A stretch of DNA of 25,721 bases. Origin: an uncultured Bacteroides sp. GTDB taxonomy: Bacteria > Bacteroidota > Bacteroidia > Bacteroidales > Bacteroidaceae. How positions within the stretch are numbered: the stretch's first letter is position 1; the number at the start of each line of letters is the position of its first letter. Shown here in pieces: positions 7,211-15,500 of this stretch. A program made the position numbers and the translations under genes. The notes below the pieces were generated by a model, which saw only the letters and a program-made list of their open reading frames with translations, was not told the DNA's origin and ran no database searches. Where the stretch lies: positions 1 through 25,721 of the forward strand of contig NZ_CAJUHF010000048.1 in NCBI RefSeq assembly GCF_910585845.1, read 5' to 3'.

Positions 7211-9817
7211 TTATATCTCAAGTTCCGGCAAGGCATCGACCACTTTTTTCTCTACCCGCTTTCCGTCTACGCGGTCTATGATGGTCGTGGCACCTTTATT
7301 TGCATCATAGTTGAAGTCCAGCGAAACACCGTTCTGTTTGTTCTCAATGCGTAGGAACGCAGGTTTTCCCCCTTTCAGGTTGCATTCGATGGTCCATCCT
7401 TCTACAGTTATGCGGTTGCCTTCATGATGGATTGCAGCATCGGCACGGTTGTTTCCATGTACATCGATTATGTTGAGGAAACAGGCTTGGCTGCAAGGAA
7501 CCGTCGTTGCCGTGAAATGATAATGGTTGGGAAGAACGTTGTCCGTCTTCTTTTTCCAGTCGATGGCGGCGACGAAAAAGGTATCCGTCTGTGCGTATGT
7601 CATTTTCTGTGAAGAATACAGATGGGCGATGGATACTCCGTCCGCCTTATTCCTTCCTGAGATGCATAGTCCGTCCTCTTCTTCTGCGACTTCCATAGGC
7701 AGCTCGGTCGTGTGTAACAGGTAGTTCCATGCGATCGGTTCTTTACTCTTCAGTTCATCGTAGACGACAAACAGTCCCGAACGTCCCAGTTGGACAATAT
7801 GTCTTCGGAAGAAATCCACCTTGTTTTCGTCCCAGCCATTTGCGGGAGTAAACTGAGTGCCTGACAGGCGTCCGCGTTCCAGCCACAACGGAGAGACGAC
7901 TTTTCCGTAAGCATGGGAAGCATCGCCCACAACGTAGGAGATCTCCTCGCCTTCGTAATAGCGCGGAATCCATCCGTAACCTTCCGTACCTATCTTTTGT
8001 CCCATCCCGTCCGCCAATATGGAGTTGTGGGCACGGGTATTCCGATAGGCATACATGCAATGGTCGTCCGTGAAGCCGGTGCGATGTCCGCTGCTGTAGA
8101 AGATGGCTTTGCCACCGAAGAAAGTATTGAATGCATTCTGATTGGCAAGCGCATGTGAGGTTGCACCGTAAGGACTACTGCGGAAAGAGAGCATGGCATT
8201 GTTGGCATGATGCCCGATGTCGGTAGTCATCAGTGCAGTACCTGTCTGGCTGAACACTTTGGTGGGAGGAAGTTCCGACAGATGGACACTATATGCGGGT
8301 CTCTCTTTCTTTGTCGTACAGCGGTACCAGGTCAGGTCCGCCGGTTTAATCTCAAATGGCTCCGATAAGGCATTGGGATTTTCCTGCATGATTTCGTGTA
8401 CGTATGCTGCCGCCCACGGATTGTTGCATTCGCGTGCCAGTGCATCGGCATATCCTACGCGGCCTCCGTTCGGAGCATGTTGTCTCTCATGCGAGTTTCC
8501 GTGTCCGCCGGATTTGGAGAAGGGCGGTTGCTGGTAAATGACGTATAAGGCATTGTTGGCATACCAGGGATCGGCAAAGAAGTCGAAGCCGGATATGCGC
8601 GAGAAGAAGACAGGCACTTCGATCAGGGTACGTAGATTGACATGGAAATAAGCGTCTCCATTGTGCCATGCTCCGTCTGCATTCAGTCCCGGAAAGCGGG
8701 AAATCCATTCGTTGTAGCAATAATCCGTCCATACGGAAGCCTCCGGAATCTCTCCGACTGTGGCGAAGGCAGCCATTGTCAGGATGCGGAAAGTCATTTG
8801 CCATACATGATTGTCCGCAATGCGGTTCTCCAGATAGTTGACGTATTCGCCATAGAACTTACTTCCGATAGTCCGGATGTTGTCCAGCAGCAGTTGCTTC
8901 TCCGATGGAGACAACAGGTTGTAAAACCCGTCGTATGCCGATGTGCTCATAGACAACAGGGTACCCAGATTGAAGTCTCCTGCGAAATATTTGCTCTTCT
9001 GCCAAGAGAGGATTTCACTCAACCGGCTGATGCCTTCCCGGTAGAACCTCTCGTCTTTCGTCAGCAGGTAGGCGCGCACCAAGGCTTCCACATTGATTTC
9101 TTCCCGGTCTACTATTTTGCGGCTTTCGCGGATAAGAGCCGATTCACGCTGCACAACATTGGTCAAGGTGACCACGGTCGTCGTGTCGATCTCTTCTTGA
9201 AGGTGCTTCAACGGGTGGGAGAGGCATAGCGTAGCCTTGTCTATATAGGTGTGCGCTTCCTGATTATTCTTGTTCTTCGTGATGATATCTTCCCAATCAT
9301 CCGCATCCAGTAATACACGCGGGTGGTGGGAAGAGTATTGTGCCAGAACCTTTTCCAAGGCAGGAGGATTGAATACCGGTGTATCTTTTCCGATATGGAA
9401 CTGATAGACCGGTGACCACTCTTCCGTGCCTTCGGGGGTGACGTAGGCATGTTGCCAATACCACTTTCCTTGCGCCAACGGTTGGAAGGGATTGAAGAAT
9501 GCCCAGGCACGTTCGCCGGTCAGGACACCTTTCCGGAACTCCTTGTCTTGGGAGATACGGATCCGGTAGAGTACTGCCGGCTTTTCGTCCACATGTCCCG
9601 GAACTCCGTCCAGCACAGGACCTAAGTGTGGAAACTTGTCGGGCCACATGAAGCGTGGGGGATTCACCGTGGCATATTCTCCATCCTCGGGCGAGGGAGT
9701 GGCACGCACCTCATGCATCAAGGTTTCTGAAGACACGGTTATTACAGCAGGCTGTTCGGTGTTGCTGCATGCCATCAATAGGCAAAGGGTAGGCAAGCTT
9801 AATAATATCTTTCTCAT
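7211..9817 (-). CDS. PL15-type heparinase II/III-like lyase, lipoprotein
   Basis: Polysaccharide lyase thought to cleave uronic-acid-containing oligosaccharides, most likely heparin/heparan fragments, by beta-elimination in the periplasm. The 868-residue chain starts with a lipoprotein signal (LCLLMAC, lipidated Cys17). A Fn3-like/DUF4962-type N-terminal part follows, with VNPPRFMWPD and YRIRISQDKEF. Next comes an alpha-helical toroid (about residues 160-500) and then a beta-sandwich heparinase II/III domain containing SSGHRTGFTDDHCMY and RAHNSILADGMGQ. His337 (ADNHVWQM) and Tyr390 (NGDAYFHVN) have nearly the same spacing as the catalytic His/Tyr pair known for PL15 exolyases. The length agrees with B. 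thetaiotaomicron BT4652 as I remember it. It lies seven bases after the permease gene. Fold and lyase role are well supported; substrate is inferred from context. Confidence 0.87.
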   Translation of the reverse strand: MRKILLSLPTLCLLMACSNTEQPAVITVSSETLMHEVRATPSPEDGEYATVNPPRFMWPDKFPHLGPVLDGVPGHVDEKPAVLYRIRISQDKEFRKGVLTGERAWAFFNPFQPLAQGKWYWQHAYVTPEGTEEWSPVYQFHIGKDTPVFNPPALEKVLAQYSSHHPRVLLDADDWEDIITKNKNNQEAHTYIDKATLCLSHPLKHLQEEIDTTTVVTLTNVVQRESALIRESRKIVDREEINVEALVRAYLLTKDERFYREGISRLSEILSWQKSKYFAGDFNLGTLLSMSTSAYDGFYNLLSPSEKQLLLDNIRTIGSKFYGEYVNYLENRIADNHVWQMTFRILTMAAFATVGEIPEASVWTDYCYNEWISRFPGLNADGAWHNGDAYFHVNLRTLIEVPVFFSRISGFDFFADPWYANNALYVIYQQPPFSKSGGHGNSHERQHAPNGGRVGYADALARECNNPWAAAYVHEIMQENPNALSEPFEIKPADLTWYRCTTKKERPAYSVHLSELPPTKVFSQTGTALMTTDIGHHANNAMLSFRSSPYGATSHALANQNAFNTFFGGKAIFYSSGHRTGFTDDHCMYAYRNTRAHNSILADGMGQKIGTEGYGWIPRYYEGEEISYVVGDASHAYGKVVSPLWLERGRLSGTQFTPANGWDENKVDFFRRHIVQLGRSGLFVVYDELKSKEPIAWNYLLHTTELPMEVAEEEDGLCISGRNKADGVSIAHLYSSQKMTYAQTDTFFVAAIDWKKKTDNVLPNHYHFTATTVPCSQACFLNIIDVHGNNRADAAIHHEGNRITVEGWTIECNLKGGKPAFLRIENKQNGVSLDFNYDANKGATTIIDRVDGKRVEKKVVDALPELEI

Positions 9818-9824
9818 TTCAGAT

Positions 9825-11114
9825 TTAGTTAGTTTGTTTTTTCTTGAACCTTAGCAACTCTCTCAGGCTGACCGTCTTATTGTTGACCAGCGGATGTGCC
9901 CAAAATCCGATAAAGGTGATGTATCCCATGAAAAGCAGGATAAGGAGCATTCCTGTGCGCAATGAAGTGGCATCGGATACCAGGCTGATAAGCAACGGAC
10001 CACCTGCGCCGCCCACTATTCCTGAACAAAGGATGCCGGCAAAGGAACCGTGGTTCTGGTTCACCGTGTTCAGGGCGAGTGAGAATATGATGGAATACAT
10101 CATAGAGATGCAGAAACCGATTGCCGGAAATGCCCATATCGCTACGTCTGCCGAACCGAACAGAGCAATCAGTAACAGTCCCATGGACAACACTCCTGAG
10201 ATTTGCAGCAGGCGTTTGCTGTCTATCAGTTTCAGCAGGAACATGCCGAACAGGCAACCAATGGTCATTGAACCCCAGAAATAACTGATGCATTGTGCAC
10301 CTACGCTTTGGGGATCGATACCATGATGCTGTTCCAGGAAGGTGCTCATGAAGATGGAAACGCCCTGCTCCGTGCTGACGTAGCAGAAGATACCTAAGAA
10401 GAAAAGCCATACATATCTTTGGCGGAACAATGTCTTGTAGGAAGAAGAAGAGCCACTTCGTTCATCCTCTTTCAGTTCGATACGTGGGAAACGGACGAGC
10501 GATACGATGATCAGCATGGCAAGCAACAGCACTGTGAACACCCAGTACAAGGAAACCCAAGGCAGGGCAACCGGAGTGACAGTGGCCAGGATATCCAGAA
10601 AGAAGTTCTCTCCCGGCTGATAAACCTCCGGTGCAAGTGCATGTATCAGCCAGGTGTAGACCAAAGGACTGACGAAAGAGGCCACTCCGAATACAAACTG
10701 CGCCAGTTCGGCAATGAATGCGTAGTTCTCCTCTCCGCCGACAACGCGTTGCAACGGATTGATTACTGTCTGTAACATCGCCATACCCAGACCGATGATG
10801 AAAGAGGAGAGAAGTAGCATCAGGTAGAAGGGAAAACAAGCAAACAGGACGGTACCGATAAACGGCATCAGGAAACCGGTGAACAATACCGGCTTTTCAC
10901 CGTATTTGTCTATCAGGATACCTGCCGGTATCGACATGATGGCATACGCCAAGAAAAAAGAGGTCGGGATAAACCCTGCCATTGCCAAGTCCTTCAGTTC
11001 AAAGTTATGGATGATGTCGGGAATCAGAGGACCCAGGATATTCGTAATGAATGAAATGGTAAACCAGAACATCATGATCAATGCCAGCATACCCCATTTC
11101 TTGTTATTTCTCAT
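9825..11114 (-). CDS. FHS-type MFS sugar permease
   Basis: Inner-membrane proton-coupled symporter, 429 residues with about twelve hydrophobic segments and a central polar loop at about residues 213-232 (KEDERSGSSSSYKTL). Signature stretches are LIDKYGEKPVLFTGF after helix 2 and YVSTEQGVSIFMSTFLE in the second half. The latter resembles the fucose/galactose/glucose symporter group, to which NagP-like N-acetylglucosamine permeases also belong. It lies directly upstream of the PL15 gene (7 bases) and 115 bases downstream of the ROK kinase gene, so it is the natural route for monosaccharides released in the periplasm to reach that kinase. The cargo could be GlcNAc/glucosamine or an unsaturated uronic acid product; the sequence does not decide. 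Confidence 0.87.
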   Translation of the reverse strand: MRNNKKWGMLALIMMFWFTISFITNILGPLIPDIIHNFELKDLAMAGFIPTSFFLAYAIMSIPAGILIDKYGEKPVLFTGFLMPFIGTVLFACFPFYLMLLLSSFIIGLGMAMLQTVINPLQRVVGGEENYAFIAELAQFVFGVASFVSPLVYTWLIHALAPEVYQPGENFFLDILATVTPVALPWVSLYWVFTVLLLAMLIIVSLVRFPRIELKEDERSGSSSSYKTLFRQRYVWLFFLGIFCYVSTEQGVSIFMSTFLEQHHGIDPQSVGAQCISYFWGSMTIGCLFGMFLLKLIDSKRLLQISGVLSMGLLLIALFGSADVAIWAFPAIGFCISMMYSIIFSLALNTVNQNHGSFAGILCSGIVGGAGGPLLISLVSDATSLRTGMLLILLFMGYITFIGFWAHPLVNNKTVSLRELLRFKKKQTN

Positions 11115-11147
11115 AATATGTCGTTTTTTTAGTTGATTTTCTTTTTT

Positions 11148-11224
11148 AGTAGTTAAAGTAGTTAAGGAGTTGTTTTTTAGGGGGTAACTCCTTAACTCCT
11201 CAAAAAAACAACTCCTTAACTACT
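11148..11224 (-). repeat. Long stem-loop between kinase and permease genes
   Basis: A perfect 22-bp inverted repeat has arms at 11157-11178 and 11203-11224. The 24-base loop contains further partial copies of the arm motif (TAACTCCTTAACTCCT), so alternative pairings are possible. A 9-bp tandem duplication, AGTAGTTAA twice, lies at 11148-11165. Transcribed on the minus strand, the RNA would carry several GGAGTT words and a hairpin just after the kinase stop, and it lacks a U-run close behind, so it is not a standard terminator. A dispersed intergenic element or an mRNA-processing or stability structure fits better. Confidence 0.75.
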
Positions 11225-11229
11225 ATACA

Positions 11230-12159
11230 TTATAAGACTAATGATGCTGCTCCGATCAGTCCGGCCTTGTTGCCCAGTGCAGCGGCTACAATTTCCGTAT
11301 TTAAGGCGCAGTCGGCTATCACATGCGCTTTGACTACTTTTCTGATCTCTTCCAAGTAGAAGCTGCCGGCTTCTGCCAGACCACCCCCTATGACGATACG
11401 CTGCGGGCTGAATATGTTGACGAATCCGGCAATACCTCTTCCCAGATAGTAGAAGTGATCGTTCATGCACTCCACCGCCAAAGGAAAACCTTCATGATAG
11501 AGCCGTACAATCAGTTCGCCGTTTATTTCCTCGTTGAATTTCAGGTTCCGTTCTTGTGCCGATGCACTGAACCGTCTTACCAGGGCGGAAGTGGAGGCGT
11601 AATGCTCCAAGCAACCGATTGCCCCGCAGGCACAACGCTCGCCGTTGGCAATCAAAGGGACATGCCCCAGTTCCGTTCCCCGGTTGGCGTAGCCATTGAA
11701 CAGTTTGCCGTCGATGATGACAGCTCCTCCGATGCCGGTACCTACGGTCAGGAATACCACATGGGTACAACCTTTTCCCGCACCGTACTTCGTCTCTCCC
11801 AGTCCCATCAGGTTGGCGTCGTTACCCACGACTACCGGCAACTTTACCTGCTCTTCCAAGAGCGAAGCTATATCGATATTCTCCCAGCCTCTGATGTTTT
11901 CCGCACCTCCCAGTACGATACGGTTTGTCTCATCTACAATGCCCGGTGTGCCCAGTCCGATGCCCGTCACGGTCAGATTCTCTCTGGCAGCTTCACCTTT
12001 CAGCGTGGTGGCGGCCTTTATCAACTGTTCCGTGACTTTTGCGACCAAGACAGAAGCAAAAGAGGGTAATTTCCCCTCGAAGAGAGAATTACCCGCTTTA
12101 TCCACCAAAGCATATTTTATAGATGTACCACCTAAATCAATGCCAATTGCATATTCCAT
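11230..12159 (-). CDS. ROK-family sugar kinase
   Basis: Cytoplasmic ATP-dependent kinase of 309 residues for a hexose or amino sugar. The N-terminal phosphate loop is IGIDLGGTSIKY. The catalytic Asp114 lies in VVGNDANLMGLGE. TVGTGIGGAVI forms the second nucleotide loop, and the substrate residues Glu163 and His166 lie in GTELGH. The ROK zinc site is complete: His166 plus CACGAIGC (Cys176, Cys178, Cys183), followed by LEHYAS. In a heparan-degrading operon the expected substrates are glucosamine or GlcNAc, since these are the amino sugars freed from the chain, but ROK substrate choice cannot be read from these motifs alone. It starts 26 bases after the PHP gene stop and precedes the permease gene across a structured spacer. 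Confidence 0.93.
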   Translation of the reverse strand: MEYAIGIDLGGTSIKYALVDKAGNSLFEGKLPSFASVLVAKVTEQLIKAATTLKGEAARENLTVTGIGLGTPGIVDETNRIVLGGAENIRGWENIDIASLLEEQVKLPVVVGNDANLMGLGETKYGAGKGCTHVVFLTVGTGIGGAVIIDGKLFNGYANRGTELGHVPLIANGERCACGAIGCLEHYASTSALVRRFSASAQERNLKFNEEINGELIVRLYHEGFPLAVECMNDHFYYLGRGIAGFVNIFSPQRIVIGGGLAEAGSFYLEEIRKVVKAHVIADCALNTEIVAAALGNKAGLIGAASLVL

Positions 12160-12185
12160 AATTTATGATATAAAAAGAGGAAACA

Positions 12186-13814
12186 TTATGTTCTTTCTAC
12201 CCATATTGGAGAACTCCATGCCCACTGCTGGTCGCGTTGGCGAACGCGGATATAGTAGTAGTCCGTATCCCTTTCCGGTTCGGTATCCTCCATGTAGTGT
12301 TCGATCGTAAAGCAGCTCTCGGGCATTGCACGGTTGAACAGAATGGCCTCGCTCAACCAGCCTATCATGAAGTGCGAACGCGAACCTTCCAGCAGCTCGC
12401 CCAGCGAATGCTCGAATTTCTTGCCGTTGAATTCGGCGGTGATCATGCCGTCTTTGGGCATCGTCACATCCAGAATGACTGCCTGCATGGCAGGAGTAGT
12501 GGTGTTGGGGTTCTTTGAGCTATACATGTCCAGTTCCGTCTCAGTCTCCGTAACGGACAGGATGCGGTTGACTCTTGTCTCAAACTCGCTCTCTCCCGGT
12601 TGTGGAGAAGTGAAGGCAGCACCACGGAAGCAAGGTTCCACAGCATTGATCTTGCCTTTGCTGATAGATAGCTTGCCTTGCCAGTGTACGTACTGCTCTT
12701 CACGGTTCCATCCGAAATCAATCTTTACCTTACAACGTACCTTGTCTCCTTCCGGCATTTCCGGCAACAGCGGACCGCTCAAGCGGGCAATGCACTTTCT
12801 GTTCTTGATGATGTCTACGTAGTCGATGCAGCTGCCTCCCTCTACATTCAGGTAGATGCGGCGGCTGTTTCCGCGTACCACGTCACCCGGGAAGGCATCG
12901 TTCAACCGGAAATCTATATTGATCTTGTCGCCCGTAGCACAGCATACGTGGCGGTTCTTCATGGCTTCCCAGATATTGTCACGGGTCAGTGATTCGGCAA
13001 GAACACCTATACGTCCGTCGCCATAGCTGCCCGGATAGCCGGCATGCTGGTCGGTGGAGCCCATGATACCGAATTTCTTGCCTTGTTCCAGTCCGCATTG
13101 GATGGTGCCCTCCCATTGGCGTGGACCCATGTCGTGCAGGTAGTTATAGTCACCTTGGTCGCTTTCTGCCAGTCCGTGGCGGGAATACATCTCTACGAAG
13201 GGAGTCTGGTCTCCTTCGGTGAAGAAATTCCAGTTATATCCGCGGTAACCGGTCTGATAACCCATGTGGTGGGGTGTGATAAACACTTTGTGTCCGCGTG
13301 CCTTCTGCTTCCAGTCTTCGATGGAGGTACAGTCCACTAACGGTGCATCCAGATCATAGTTCAGTGCTACATGATCGCCATGCTCCATACTGTGCGCTTC
13401 GTAGCCAATGAAGGCAAGGAATTCTCCCTCCTTATTATACTCGTTGGTCATGGCTACATACTTTTCGTAGCCTCCTTCGCGCAGACGTTTGAAAGCGCCG
13501 ATGTGGTAATCGATCACCCATTTCAGACGGGGATCGTCCGCACCGGGAATGTCGGGCCACATGGCATGGGGGGTAATGGATACGAAATCCAGTTGCTGTT
13601 TGGCAGCTTCGAATGCGGAACGCATGTCGCCGTGTCCGTATGTAATGTTACAGTGGTTGTGCAAGTCTCCCCAGAAATATTTCAGATTGCTGGCAGAGGG
13701 CATTATTTTCTTTGCAGCAGCAGTCCCATGTTGGCATGCGGACAGTAAACTGCCGGAAGCTGCCAGTCCGGCGAGGGACCAGCCTGTATGTTTCAAGAAA
13801 CTTCTTCTATTCAT
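12186..13814 (-). CDS. Tat-exported PHP/DUF3604 metal-dependent hydrolase
   Basis: Exported protein of 542 residues with a probable PHP-type metallohydrolase fold. The start, MNRRSFLKHTGWSLAGLAASG, has a twin-arginine motif and then a lipobox (LLSAC, Cys27), so it is probably a folded, lipid-anchored, envelope-located protein. Metal-ligand motifs are in PHP order: DLHNH (His52, His54), SITPH (His83), GYEAHS (Glu139), ITPHH (His182/183), EMYSRHG (Glu208) and STDQH (Asp255, His257). The C-terminal half (about 300-540) looks beta-rich with no further motif recognised. Tat export would suit a protein that must bind metal before crossing the membrane. Neighbours on both sides act on heparan-type sugars, so a phosphoester-, sulfate- or sulfamate-cleaving role is possible, but no activity can be assigned from the sequence. 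The PHP/DUF3604 call is firm; the function is open. Confidence 0.82.
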   Translation of the reverse strand: MNRRSFLKHTGWSLAGLAASGSLLSACQHGTAAAKKIMPSASNLKYFWGDLHNHCNITYGHGDMRSAFEAAKQQLDFVSITPHAMWPDIPGADDPRLKWVIDYHIGAFKRLREGGYEKYVAMTNEYNKEGEFLAFIGYEAHSMEHGDHVALNYDLDAPLVDCTSIEDWKQKARGHKVFITPHHMGYQTGYRGYNWNFFTEGDQTPFVEMYSRHGLAESDQGDYNYLHDMGPRQWEGTIQCGLEQGKKFGIMGSTDQHAGYPGSYGDGRIGVLAESLTRDNIWEAMKNRHVCCATGDKINIDFRLNDAFPGDVVRGNSRRIYLNVEGGSCIDYVDIIKNRKCIARLSGPLLPEMPEGDKVRCKVKIDFGWNREEQYVHWQGKLSISKGKINAVEPCFRGAAFTSPQPGESEFETRVNRILSVTETETELDMYSSKNPNTTTPAMQAVILDVTMPKDGMITAEFNGKKFEHSLGELLEGSRSHFMIGWLSEAILFNRAMPESCFTIEHYMEDTEPERDTDYYYIRVRQRDQQWAWSSPIWVERT

Positions 13815-13884
13815 GGTGTTATTCTATTTTATTTGTCGATGGAATCGGTTCTTTGGATAAATTCCGTCAACGGGTTATTCTTTT

Positions 13885-15489
13885 TTATCTGTTCTTCATA
13901 AATCGTCTGTCGCCTTTGAACAGTTCCTTTACTTTCTCGTCAGGGTCGTTGTCCTGATACTGTTGTTGGGTCTCTTTTAGCAGAGACAGCAGTTCGGCTT
14001 GTTTCTCGGCATATTCGGGATTGTCGAACACATTGGTCAGTTCGTTCGGGTCGTTCTTCAGGTCGTACATTTCCCATTCGTCCACGTCATTGTAGAAATG
14101 AATCAGTTTGAAGTCGGCGGTGCGGATACCGTAATGTCTCTTGACCGAATGCTCTGCCGGATATTCATAATAGTGGTAATAGGCAGCCTTTCTCCAGTCG
14201 GCAGGAGTTTTCCCTTCGTTCTCCAGGACGGGCTTGAGCGATTGTCCCTGGATGTCTTCCGGTATCTCCACTCCGGCAAAGTCCAGCAGGGTAGGAGCGA
14301 AGTCCACGTTCATGGCGATGGTGCTGGAAGTGCTTCCTGCCTTGATCGCTTTCGGGTAGCGGATGACCAGCGGCATGCGTTGGCACTCTTCGTACATGAA
14401 GCGCTTGTCGAACCAGCCATGCTCGCCCAGGAAGAAACCTTGGTCCGAAGTATAGATGATGATCGTATTGTCCAGCTCTCCGTTTTTCTCCAGATAGTTG
14501 AGCAGACGGCCTATGTTCTCATCCACGGCAACAATGGTGGCGAGGTAATCGCGCATGTATTGCTGGTATTTCCAGCTGATCAGCTCCTTGCCTTCCAGTT
14601 TGTTGTTGCGGTATTCCGAGATGCGTTTGGCGTATACCGAATCCCACTTGTCCTGCACGTCGGCCGGCATCCGCTTGTACACCTGATAAAGCCGGTTGGT
14701 GGTATCTTTCAGCATCTCTTCGCGCGTCAGCAGTTTCAGGTCCCAGTCGTTGGTCAAGGTATATTCGATGGACATATCCTGTTCCTTGGCTGCAGCACCT
14801 CTTCCTTCGTAGGTATCGAAGAGGGTGGCGGGTTCGGGGAAGACGGTGTTGTTGAACATGCCCAGATGACGGGGAGCCGGCATCCAGTTGCGATGCGGTG
14901 CTTTCTGATGATACATCATGCAGAAAGGCTTACTTTTATCCCGGTGCTCCAGGTAGTCGATGGCCTTGTCGGTAATTATGTCGGTGGCGTACCCCTGCTC
15001 TATAATCTGCTTTCCGTTTTCGTTGAAATCGGGATTGTAGTAGTCGCCTTGCTCATGCTGGCCTGTCAGTATGCACCAGTAGTCGAATCCCTGAGGTTCG
15101 GTGATCAGGTGCCACTTGCCGATGATTGAAGTCTCGTAACCGGCGGCTTGCAGCAGTTTCGGGAAAGTCTGCTGGCTACCGTCGAAGGTGCTGGCATTGT
15201 CCGTGAAGCCGTTGATGTGGCTAAACTTGCCTGTCAGGACGCAAGCTCTCGATGGACCGGACAGGGCATTGACCGCATAGCAATTGTCCATGCGGACACC
15301 TTCGTTGGCTATCCTATCCATGTTGGGGGTCTGCAACAAGCGACCACCGTAGCAGGACATCGCCTGCGTGGTGTGGTCGTCTGTCATCATGAATATGATA
15401 TTCGGACGTTTCACCTCTTCTTTGCCGGAACTGCATGCAGACATGCCGATGGTAGTCAGAGGAAGAAATAAGTAGGATAAGCGATTCAT
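13885..15489 (-). CDS. Family S1 sulfatase, GlcNAc-6-O-sulfatase-like lipoprotein
   Basis: Formylglycine sulfatase of 534 residues, probably removing 6-O-sulfate from glucosamine units of heparan fragments. It starts with a lipoprotein signal (TIGMSAC, Cys19). The S1 core follows: metal ligands in FMMTDDHTTQAMS (Asp37, Asp38), the Ser-type active site N-A-L-S-G-P-S-R-A-C-V-L-T-G (Ser77 for formylglycine), GKWHL, and YTSDQGFFLGEHGWFDKR at the distal metal site. HQKAPHRNW and the overall layout resemble the N-acetylglucosamine-6-sulfatase type, and its place next to the PL12 gene matches BT4656 of B. thetaiotaomicron as I recall it. A DUF4976-like C-terminus (MYDLKNDPNELTNV) is present. It starts 11 bases after the PL12 stop. 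Sulfatase family is certain; the 6-O position is inferred. Confidence 0.92.
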   Translation of the reverse strand: MNRLSYLFLPLTTIGMSACSSGKEEVKRPNIIFMMTDDHTTQAMSCYGGRLLQTPNMDRIANEGVRMDNCYAVNALSGPSRACVLTGKFSHINGFTDNASTFDGSQQTFPKLLQAAGYETSIIGKWHLITEPQGFDYWCILTGQHEQGDYYNPDFNENGKQIIEQGYATDIITDKAIDYLEHRDKSKPFCMMYHQKAPHRNWMPAPRHLGMFNNTVFPEPATLFDTYEGRGAAAKEQDMSIEYTLTNDWDLKLLTREEMLKDTTNRLYQVYKRMPADVQDKWDSVYAKRISEYRNNKLEGKELISWKYQQYMRDYLATIVAVDENIGRLLNYLEKNGELDNTIIIYTSDQGFFLGEHGWFDKRFMYEECQRMPLVIRYPKAIKAGSTSSTIAMNVDFAPTLLDFAGVEIPEDIQGQSLKPVLENEGKTPADWRKAAYYHYYEYPAEHSVKRHYGIRTADFKLIHFYNDVDEWEMYDLKNDPNELTNVFDNPEYAEKQAELLSLLKETQQQYQDNDPDEKVKELFKGDRRFMKNR

Positions 15490-15500
15490 TCTAAAAATCT

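Noticed and set aside
13999..15129. 376-codon plus-strand open frame
   Set aside because: It lies wholly antisense to a clear sulfatase gene with all S1 motifs; the frame has no recognisable domain and is a shadow of its codon bias.
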